Assembly: GCA_947577075.1 (NCBI GenBank)
Contig: CANPTW010000001.1
Location: 62,001 to 126,000 of the forward strand
DNA: 64,000 nt
Direction: 5' to 3'
Source of the DNA: an uncultured Oscillibacter sp.
Lineage (GTDB): Bacteria > Bacillota > Clostridia > Oscillospirales > Oscillospiraceae
Shown: in pieces, positions 16,754-23,255 of the stretch
Position numbering within the stretch: position 1 is the first letter of the stretch
Layout of the letters: each line of letters starts with the position of its first letter
Notes under the pieces: model-generated
Told to the model about the DNA's origin: nothing
What the model saw: the letters and a program-made list of their open reading frames with translations, nothing else
Database searches by the model: none
Position numbers and translations under genes: made by a program

Positions 16754-17665
16754 TTAGATATGGATGCCGCCCACGAAGTATGTATTGTAATAACCGTCGG
16801 TCAGGTCGGAGTAGATCACGCCGCCGCTCCGGGAGGAGGAGGAGTGAATCATCTGGCCGCCGCCGATGTAGATGCCCGCGTGGGAGCAGGCCTTGCCGGC
16901 GTTGCGAGCCGGATCGTTGAAGAAGACCAGATCGCCGGGCTGGAGCTCGCCCAGGCTGTAAACCCGGGTGCCCAGGCCGCTCTGCCACTGGCCGGTGGCC
17001 GTGTGAGGCAGGGAGACGCCGAACTGCTTATAGACATACATGGTGAAGCCGGAGCAGTCGAAGCCGCCGGGGGCCGCGCCGCCGTAAGTATACCGGGTGC
17101 CCAGGAACTGCCGGGCGAAGTCCACGATGCTGCTGTCGCCCACGCTGGCGCCGGGGGTGAGGGGCGTTTCGTTGGTCAGGCTGACATAGTCGCTGCGGAT
17201 GTAGCCTTCGCCATATGTACCGGTGATGCTGTACCACCCGTTTTCAATTCCGGTGACCGTGACGCCGCTCCCGATGCCCAGGTTGTTCACAATTTCGCTT
17301 TCGATGCTGGCCTCGGCCCGGACGTTGACGCCCCGGGCGTTGACCCGGCCATAGTACTCAAACTCGGTTTCCTCGCTCATGGTGAAGAAGTCGGCGGAGA
17401 CATAGCCGTCGTCCCCGTTATGGGCCACATGATACCAGCCGTCGGTCTCGCCCAGGACGGCGATGGTCCAGTCCTTGTTCAGCATGGTGAGGACGGAGGC
17501 GTCCAGAGAGGGGGCGGACCGGAGGCGGAGGGAAGAGCCGGTGGTCTTGCCGATGCCCACCACCAGGGGGTCCCCCTCGGCGGCGAAGGCCGTGACGGCC
17601 AGGAACAGCATGGTAATCAGGGTGAGCGCCAGAACCTTGGCGGCCTTTCCTGCAAGTCGATTCAT
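16754..17665 (-). CDS. Secreted SH3-SH3-NlpC/P60 peptidoglycan hydrolase
   Basis: A 303-residue exported enzyme that probably cuts stem peptides in peptidoglycan. It has a signal peptide (residues 1-29, ending TAFAAEG), two bacterial SH3 domains (about 38-95 and 105-165) and a C-terminal NlpC/P60 domain with catalytic Cys in GFDCSGFTMYV, His in ACSHAGIYIGG and a third polar residue in MIHSSSS. The ATG at 17665 has GAAAGGAAG 9 bases upstream. It follows a 102-residue gene by 87 bases with no terminator between, so they may be co-transcribed. A degenerate WalR-like box lies just upstream. Confidence 0.93.
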   Translation of the reverse strand: MNRLAGKAAKVLALTLITMLFLAVTAFAAEGDPLVVGIGKTTGSSLRLRSAPSLDASVLTMLNKDWTIAVLGETDGWYHVAHNGDDGYVSADFFTMSEETEFEYYGRVNARGVNVRAEASIESEIVNNLGIGSGVTVTGIENGWYSITGTYGEGYIRSDYVSLTNETPLTPGASVGDSSIVDFARQFLGTRYTYGGAAPGGFDCSGFTMYVYKQFGVSLPHTATGQWQSGLGTRVYSLGELQPGDLVFFNDPARNAGKACSHAGIYIGGGQMIHSSSSRSGGVIYSDLTDGYYNTYFVGGIHI

Positions 17666-17695
17666 AAGTGGTTGCTTCCTTTCTCGTATCATTTG

Positions 17696-17712
17696 TGTAA
17701 CGGTTGGGTAAG
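17696..17712. promoter_or_regulatory. Degenerate WalR-like box before the NlpC/P60 gene
   Basis: Plus-strand TGTAAC, 5 bases, GGTAAG: one perfect and one 4-of-6 half-site of the TGTWAH-N5-TGTWAH WalR (YycF) consensus, 31 bases before a wall-hydrolase ATG. Confidence 0.3.
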
Positions 17713-17752
17713 CGCCCGGCACAACCTGTATCTACAGCCAGGGAGCCGGTTC

Positions 17753-18061
17753 TTATTTCTCCTTGCCCGCCAGGGCCCGGTTCAGCCAGACGGTGGCGAT
17801 GTCCATCGCCGCGTAGAGGCTGTCTTTCTCGCTCTTCTTAAGCACCCGGTCCCGGGACTTCAGGTCCGGGTCCGTCAGCTGGAGCTGGATGGAAACCTTG
17901 GAGGCCAGCTCCAGATCCTGTTCCTTCTTTGTCTCCAGCACCTGCATCATGATAATATATTTTTCAGCCATCGTGCCGTAATAGATCAGGTTGCCTGCCC
18001 GGCGAAGCGGATGGCCCTTATAAACAAGGCCCTCGGTTTTGCTGTTCTTGTTCCCAGCCAT
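17753..18061 (-). CDS. Conserved-looking protein of unknown function, 102 residues
   Basis: I do not recognise a family. The protein is soluble, lysine-rich and mixed alpha/beta, with a YKGHPLRRAGNLIYYGTMAEKY segment, a C-terminal helical end (DSLYAAMDIATVWLNRAL) and no signal peptide. AAGGAGG is 6 bases before the ATG and a consensus promoter precedes it, so it is surely a gene. It is followed without a terminator by the NlpC/P60 hydrolase, so a link to cell-wall turnover is possible (inference from context). Confidence 0.7.
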   Translation of the reverse strand: MAGNKNSKTEGLVYKGHPLRRAGNLIYYGTMAEKYIIMMQVLETKKEQDLELASKVSIQLQLTDPDLKSRDRVLKKSEKDSLYAAMDIATVWLNRALAGKEK

Positions 18062-18083
18062 GAAAACCCTCCTTGAAAAATTT

Positions 18084-18121
18084 TGTAACCAAATTGTAAC
18101 ATCTTTTTCCCGTTTTGTCAA
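18084..18121 (-). promoter_or_regulatory. Sigma-A promoter overlapped by a perfect WalR-type box
   Basis: Minus strand TTGACA (18116-18121), 17 bases, TACAAT (18093-18098). On the plus strand TGTAAC-CAAAT-TGTAAC (18084-18100) fits TGTWAH-N5-TGTWAH exactly and covers the -10, which would suit repression. It drives the 102-residue gene and probably the wall hydrolase. Confidence 0.65.
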
Positions 18122-18177
18122 CATTCTGTTTTAAGCGTTTTGACAAAAAAACAGGAATAGCTTTTTGCAATATCGAC

Positions 18178-18243
18178 AAAAAACGCAAAAATCCCGTGGA
18201 GTACGGCCTCCGCCTTGAGGGGCGGCGGACCGTGTTCCACGGG
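18178..18243 (-). terminator. Terminator of ireB
   Basis: A long hairpin on the minus strand starting CCCGTGGA and ending TCCACGGG, followed by ATTTTTGCGTTTTTTG. It begins 40 bases past the ireB stop. Confidence 0.9.
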
Positions 18244-18282
18244 ACGCGCGTCGAAATTGGTGACAATTTGTAACTCTTTTTG

Positions 18283-18528
18283 TTACTGCCCCAGATACTT
18301 CCGCACCAGCACCTGCAGCAGCTCGTCCCGGTCGATCTTGCGGATCAGGGTCCGGGCGTTGTTGTGGTTGGTGATATAGGTGGGGTCCTCGGACAGGATA
18401 TAGCCCACGATCTGGTTGATGGGGTTATAGCCCTTCTCCTCCAGGGATCGGTAAACGCTGGAGAGGATCTGATGGATCTCCGCATCCTTTTCCAGGGCGA
18501 GGTTAAACTTTCTGGTGAAATCGTCCAT
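18283..18528 (-). CDS. ireB: IreB-family regulatory phosphoprotein (UPF0297)
   Basis: An 81-residue protein matching the IreB/YrzL family from end to end ([20 protein letters not shown], then [20 protein letters not shown]). In Enterococcus, IreB is a target of the PASTA kinase IreK and acts negatively on cephalosporin tolerance. In many Firmicutes it sits with alaS, ruvX (yrrK) and a DUF1292 gene; here it stands alone with its own promoter and terminator, downstream of pheT. Confidence 0.95.
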   Translation of the reverse strand: MDDFTRKFNLALEKDAEIHQILSSVYRSLEEKGYNPINQIVGYILSEDPTYITNHNNARTLIRKIDRDELLQVLVRKYLGQ

Positions 18529-18560
18529 AGGTACACCACCTTCCTTTCTGATTCCCCTCT

Positions 18561-18589
18561 AGTATACTCGATTTTTACCGGACTGTAAA
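18561..18589 (-). promoter_or_regulatory. Sigma-A promoter of ireB
   Basis: Minus strand TTTACA, 17 bases, TATACT; the -10 ends 33 bases before the ireB ATG. Confidence 0.82.
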
Positions 18590-18639
18590 GGGTTTCGGCC
18601 GGATTTTTACGAAAGATTTTTACTGAGGAGCCGGTTCCC

Positions 18640-21345
18640 TCACCGAAGGACGGCGTTCAGCTCCCGTTTCAGCAGCTCCAGGATGCTCTTCACGTCCTCG
18701 TCGGCCTCCTGGGCGGTGAGGCTGCGGTCGTCGGCCCGGAGGGTCAGATTGAAGGCCACGCTCTTCTCCCCCTCGGGAATTCCGGCGCCGGTGTACACGT
18801 CGAAGAGGCGCACCTCCTTCAAAAGGCCCTTGGCGCCCCGGCAGATGCACTCCTCCAGCCGGGCCACCGGGAGACACTTGTCGCAGACCAGGGCGATGTC
18901 CCGGGTGACGGCGGGGAAGCGGGGCAGGGGCTGATAGACGGGCGTCCCGCCCATGCCGGCATAAAGGGCGTCGAAGCGCAGCTCGGCGGCGTAGAGCTCA
19001 CAGTCCACATCATAGTTGGCGGCGGCGCTGGGGTGAATCTGCCCCAGCACGCCCAGGAGGCGCTCCCCGCTGAAGACCCTGGCGCAGCGCCCGGGGTGAT
19101 AGGAGGGATTGCCCCCCTCGGCTTCAAAGCGGAGGTCCGCGATATGCAGCCCCTCCAGCACGGCTTCCACGGCTCCCTTAAGCCGGAAGAAGTCCATCCC
19201 GCCGCCGTAGGCCCCCAGGGACAGCACCTTGGGCTCGTCGGCCATGCCGGAGCCGTCGTCCTTGGGGAAGTAGGTCCGGCCCAGCTCGTAGAGCCGGACG
19301 GCCTTGTTCCGGTAGTGGCAGTTCCGGGCCAGAATCTCCAGCATGGAGGGCAGGGTGGTGGTGCGCATGATGGAGGTATCCTCCCCCAGGGGGTTCAGGA
19401 TCCGCATGGAATTGCGGAGGGGGGAGTCCGCCGGGAGATTGATTTTATCGTAGTATGCGGGGCTGATGAAGGAGTAGGTGATGATTTCGCTGTACCCCGC
19501 CGCCCGGCAGAGGGCCCCGGCGGCGTTCTCCGCCTGCTGGACGGGAGTCCAGCCCCGGCGCTCGTTCAGCCCGGCGGAGAGGGTGTTGGGGATGTTGTTG
19601 TACCCATAGAACCGGGCGGCCTCCTCGGCAATGTCGGACCAGTGCTCCACGTCGGAGCGCCAGGAGGGCACGGTGATGGTATCGCCCTCCAGGCCGAAGC
19701 CCAGGGCGGCCAGGGTTTTCCGGGTGTCCGCCTCGGGGATGTCCACGCCCAGGAAGCGGTTCATTTTTTCGGGTTCAAACTTCACCGTGACGGGGTTGGG
19801 AACGTAGTTCAGGATATCGATCACGCCGTCCACGACTTCCCCGGCCCCCAGAAGCTCCACCAGCTCACAGGCCCGGTTCACGGCGGGGAGGGTGTTGAGG
19901 ATGTCCAGACCCTTCTCGAATTTGGCGGAGGCCTCCGTCCGCATCCCCAGGGCCAGGGCGGTCTTCCGGATGCAGCTTCCCTCGAAGTTGGCGGACTCGA
20001 AGACCACGTCCGCCGTGTCCCCCACAATCTCGCTGTTCAGTCCGCCCATGACCCCCGCCAGGCCCACGGCCCGGGTGCCGTCGGCGATGACCAGCATGTC
20101 CGGAGTCAGCTTCCGGACGTTCCCGTCCAGGGTGGTGAGCTCCTCGCCGGGCCGGGCCCGGCGGACCACGATCCTGCCGCCCTGGACATAGCGGTAGTCA
20201 AAGGCGTGCATGGGCTGGCCGTATTCCAGCATGACATAGTTCGTAATATCCACGATGTTGTTAATGGGCCGGACGCCGCTGGCCCGGAGGCGCTCCCGCA
20301 TCCACTTGGGGGAGGGAGCGATCTTCACGTTCCGCACCATCCGGGCGGTGTACCGGGGGCAGAGGTCCGGGTCCGGAGTCTCCACGTCCAGAAGCTCCGG
20401 CAGGGCCCCCTCCGCCCCGCCCCTGACCTGGGGGTCATGGAGCTTGAGGGGCTTTCCAAAGGTGGCCGCCGCCTCCCGGGCCAGGCCGATGACGCTGAGG
20501 CAGTCGGGCCGGTTGGGGGTAATTTCAAATTCCACCACATGGTCGTCCGCGCCGATGACCGGGCGGATGTCGTCCCCGGGCCTGCAGTCCTCCCGGAGGA
20601 CGAAGATGCCGTCGGGGATGCAGTGGGGAAACTCCCGCTGCTCGGCGTGGAGGTCCGCCAGGGTGCAGACGGTTTGCTTTACGGTGTCATAGGCCACGAG
20701 ATCTCCCGCGTGGATGTTTTGGCAGGAGGTCTGGATGATGATGGCGTCGGGCCCCTCTTCCTTGGCCCAGCTCAAATTGAGCAGCCACCGGCCCTCCGCA
20801 CCGGGGTTGACGCCGCCCACCTTGGCGCACACCACCCGGCCAAAGATCTTGTGCCCGGGCTGGATGTCCGCCGGAATCGACGGCTTCTCAGGGTCAATGG
20901 GCTTGTAGTCGTTCAGCAGGGCGGCGGCTTCAATGACGGCGTAGGGGAAGTCCCGCTCGTCCAGGTTCAGCTCCTTCAGGGAGCAGAGCATGCCGTCGGA
21001 GAGAACGCCCCGGAGTTTGCCCCGCTCGATCTTTTTCCCGCCGGGGAGCGTGGACTTGTGAAGGGCCGCGGGCACCAGATCCCCCTCGTGAATATTCCAG
21101 GCTCCGGTGACGATCTGGACGGGTTCCTCCGCGCCCACGTCAATTTGGCAGACCCACATGTGGTCGCTGTCGGGATGGCGCTCCATCTTCTCAATGCGGC
21201 CCACCACCACGTTGGAAATCTCGGCCCCCAGGTCCTCGGTGACCTCCACCTTGGAGCCGGAGATGGTCATGGCCTCGGCGAAGTCCCGGTCGCCGACCGG
21301 GCCCACGTCCACAAATTCTTGTAACCATTTACGGGATAGTTTCAT
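18640..21345 (-). CDS. pheT: Phenylalanyl-tRNA synthetase beta subunit with duplicated OB-like module
   Basis: Beta chain of the alpha2-beta2 enzyme that charges tRNA-Phe. Domains in order: N-terminal region, EMAP-type tRNA-binding OB fold (about 40-128), an extra segment (131-243), B3/B4 and B5 domains, a catalytic-like core, and a C-terminal anticodon-binding FDX domain. At 901 residues it is ~100 longer than B. subtilis PheT. The extra segment repeats OB-fold features: IQTSCQNIHAGDLV mirrors IVTGAWNIHEGDLV of the first module. GAGGAG precedes the ATG. It is the last gene of the T-box operon. Confidence 0.96.
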   Translation of the reverse strand: MKLSRKWLQEFVDVGPVGDRDFAEAMTISGSKVEVTEDLGAEISNVVVGRIEKMERHPDSDHMWVCQIDVGAEEPVQIVTGAWNIHEGDLVPAALHKSTLPGGKKIERGKLRGVLSDGMLCSLKELNLDERDFPYAVIEAAALLNDYKPIDPEKPSIPADIQPGHKIFGRVVCAKVGGVNPGAEGRWLLNLSWAKEEGPDAIIIQTSCQNIHAGDLVAYDTVKQTVCTLADLHAEQREFPHCIPDGIFVLREDCRPGDDIRPVIGADDHVVEFEITPNRPDCLSVIGLAREAAATFGKPLKLHDPQVRGGAEGALPELLDVETPDPDLCPRYTARMVRNVKIAPSPKWMRERLRASGVRPINNIVDITNYVMLEYGQPMHAFDYRYVQGGRIVVRRARPGEELTTLDGNVRKLTPDMLVIADGTRAVGLAGVMGGLNSEIVGDTADVVFESANFEGSCIRKTALALGMRTEASAKFEKGLDILNTLPAVNRACELVELLGAGEVVDGVIDILNYVPNPVTVKFEPEKMNRFLGVDIPEADTRKTLAALGFGLEGDTITVPSWRSDVEHWSDIAEEAARFYGYNNIPNTLSAGLNERRGWTPVQQAENAAGALCRAAGYSEIITYSFISPAYYDKINLPADSPLRNSMRILNPLGEDTSIMRTTTLPSMLEILARNCHYRNKAVRLYELGRTYFPKDDGSGMADEPKVLSLGAYGGGMDFFRLKGAVEAVLEGLHIADLRFEAEGGNPSYHPGRCARVFSGERLLGVLGQIHPSAAANYDVDCELYAAELRFDALYAGMGGTPVYQPLPRFPAVTRDIALVCDKCLPVARLEECICRGAKGLLKEVRLFDVYTGAGIPEGEKSVAFNLTLRADDRSLTAQEADEDVKSILELLKRELNAVLR

Positions 21346-21378
21346 AGTGTTTACTCCTCTTTACATATAAGCGGGCGG

Positions 21379-21738
21379 TCAGTCCCATTCGATTTCTTCG
21401 CCATGCTCCTGAACGAGCCGGCAGAGGGCCGCGTCGTCCTCTATCAGAGAGCGGATGATTTCCTCGAAGCGCTTGGCTTTGGATTCGTTCTCCGGGGTCA
21501 AGGGCCAGTGGGCCGCATACATGTCGGCCTCCGGGTCCGGGTCCAGGCCCTCCAAAATGTCCGGGGCATTTTTCTCCAGGTAGTACCGGAGAAGCGCTTC
21601 CCAGTTATAGCCGTTCATATAGGCCTCCGGGCAGAGGGACTCCAATTTCTCTCCCAGGGCCATGACCTTTTCGTCGCTGGCTTGGAGGATAAGGCCCATT
21701 TCGTTTTCATAGGTGAAGGTCGTTACATAATCCGTCAT
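21379..21738 (-). CDS. Imm51-like immunity protein inside the pheST operon
   Basis: A 119-residue acidic protein. The core PEAYMNGYNWEALLRYYLEK, the region DPDPEADMYAAHWPLTPENE and the end EEHGEEIEWD resemble the Imm51 family of immunity proteins that protect against polymorphic or contact-dependent toxins; this is from memory of the family and unverified. AGGAGG lies 7 bases before the ATG. Gaps are 20 bases after pheS and 33 before pheT, on the same strand, so it should be co-transcribed under T-box control. No toxin gene is nearby. It may be an orphan immunity gene or have been co-opted. Confidence 0.62.
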   Translation of the reverse strand: MTDYVTTFTYENEMGLILQASDEKVMALGEKLESLCPEAYMNGYNWEALLRYYLEKNAPDILEGLDPDPEADMYAAHWPLTPENESKAKRFEEIIRSLIEDDAALCRLVQEHGEEIEWD

Positions 21739-21758
21739 ATGGACGCCTCCTGTCTGAT

Positions 21759-22784
21759 TCAGAATTGTTCTAAGAACCGGATGTCGTTCTCGAAAATCAG
21801 CCGCATGTCGGAAATCTTGTACCGGCCCAGGGCCAGGCGCTCCAGACCCATGCCGAAGGCGAAGCCGGAGTACTCCTCCGGGTCGACGCCGCAGCCCCGC
21901 AGCACCTTGGGATGGACCATGCCCGCGCCTAAGATTTCAATCCAGCCCTCGCCCTTGCAGGTGGGGCAGCCCTTTCCGCCGCATTTGTAGCACTGGATGT
22001 CCACCTCGCAGCTGGGCTCCGTGAAGGGGAAGTGGTGGGGCCGGAAGCGGGTGACGGTCTCGGGACCGTAAATCTCCCGGATGACGGCGTTCAGCGTTCC
22101 CTTCAGGTCCGCCATGGTGATGCCCTTGTCCACAACCAAGCCCTCGATCTGGTGGAACATGGGGGAGTGGGTGGCGTCCACCTCGTCCTTGCGGTACACC
22201 CGCCCGGCGGAAATCATGCGGATGGGCACGCCGTAGCCCTCCATGGCCCGAATCTGCATGGGGGAGGTCTGGGAGCGGAGGAGGACGGAGGAGTCCTCCG
22301 TCAAATAGAAGGTGTCCGTCCAGTCCCGGGAGGGGTGGTTCTCCGGGGCGTTGAGCTTGGTGAAGTTGTAGTCCGCCTGCTCGATCTCCGGGCCGTCCAT
22401 GATCTCAAAGCCCATGTTGAGGAAGATCTCCTTCATCTCGTCCAGCACGGAATACATGGGGTGCTTGTGGCCCAGGGGGGGCCGTTCCCCGGGAATGGTG
22501 ACGTCCACGGCCTCCGCCTCCAGGCGGGCCTCCAGGGCCTTTTGGGAGAGGACGGCGGACTGGGCCTCAATGGCCTTCTCCAGGCTGGCCCGGACGTCGT
22601 TGGCCAGCTGGCCCATGACGGGCCGAAGCTCGGCGGAGAGGCCGCCCATCTGCTTCAGGACGGCGGTGAGCTCGCCCTTCTTCCCCAGGTACTTGACCCG
22701 GAGGGCCTCCAGTCCGGCGGATTCCTGGGCGCCCCCGATGGCTTCCAGCGCCCCTCTGCGGATGGCTTCCAGCTGTTCTTTCAT
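21759..22784 (-). CDS. pheS: Phenylalanyl-tRNA synthetase alpha subunit
   Basis: Catalytic alpha chain, 341 residues, normal length. An N-terminal coiled coil (1-85) is followed by the class II core: motif 2 region (ISAGRVYRKDEVDATHSPMFHQIEG), the FPFTEPSCEVDI segment, the CYKCGGKGCPTCKGEGW knuckle common in Firmicutes, and motif 3 (GFAFGMGLERLALGRYKI). The ATG at 22784 has AAGGAG 10 bases upstream; the frame stays open upstream only by chance. A complete T-box leader precedes it. Confidence 0.97.
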   Translation of the reverse strand: MKEQLEAIRRGALEAIGGAQESAGLEALRVKYLGKKGELTAVLKQMGGLSAELRPVMGQLANDVRASLEKAIEAQSAVLSQKALEARLEAEAVDVTIPGERPPLGHKHPMYSVLDEMKEIFLNMGFEIMDGPEIEQADYNFTKLNAPENHPSRDWTDTFYLTEDSSVLLRSQTSPMQIRAMEGYGVPIRMISAGRVYRKDEVDATHSPMFHQIEGLVVDKGITMADLKGTLNAVIREIYGPETVTRFRPHHFPFTEPSCEVDIQCYKCGGKGCPTCKGEGWIEILGAGMVHPKVLRGCGVDPEEYSGFAFGMGLERLALGRYKISDMRLIFENDIRFLEQF

Positions 22785-22847
22785 GTTCAATGGCACTCCT
22801 TTTTCTTGGATATGGGGAACCTGGCGCCTGCCGGGGCGCCGGGGCGG

Positions 22848-23058
22848 AAAAAAGAAAAAACCCTCCGTCCCGGCTTCTGGGACGAAAGGCAGGCCCTTCC
22901 GCGTTACCACCCAAATTCGCGCCCCAGGGGCGCGCGCTCGAGGCCCCGGTAACGGAGGGCGGACCGGCCGTGTCTCCACGGCGGCTCCCGGGCGAACCAA
23001 ACGGCGCTTTGCGGACAGGCTTTCAGCCGGCGGCCCGTCCTCTCTTGGCGAAGCGTGA
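22848..23058 (-). promoter_or_regulatory. T-box riboswitch leader of pheS
   Basis: Minus strand carries the T-box antiterminator core GGGTGGTAACGCGG (22899-22912). It is followed by a terminator hairpin ending CGTCCC...GGGACG (22861-22889) and a T-rich run (22848-22860). Upstream lie stem-I-type structures. It should sense uncharged tRNA-Phe and allow read-through on starvation. The specifier UUC codon was not placed with certainty. Confidence 0.92.
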
Positions 23059-23100
23059 TCGTTATTTTCCCGTTCATTGCGGATGTGATATCGACTACTA

Positions 23101-23129
23101 TTTATAGCACAGCGGTTCCGGAAATGCAA
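23101..23129 (-). promoter_or_regulatory. Sigma-A promoter of the pheS operon
   Basis: Minus strand TTGCAT, 17 bases, TATAAA, just upstream of the T-box leader. Confidence 0.78.
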
Positions 23130-23175
23130 GAGAAAAATTCCCGGAATTCCGATTGGGAACTTCCGGAAACTCCGG

Positions 23176-23204
23176 TTGATTTTTCTCCGTGCCCAGTGTA
23201 TCAT
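23176..23204 (+). promoter_or_regulatory. Sigma-A promoter of the MMPL operon
   Basis: TTGATT, 17 bases, TATCAT, divergent from the pheS promoter; the -10 ends 51 bases before the TTG start. Confidence 0.75.
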
Positions 23205-23255
23205 AAACGGGAAAGCGATCCCCCGCGTCCGGGGGCAGGAAAGGAAGCGGCATTC

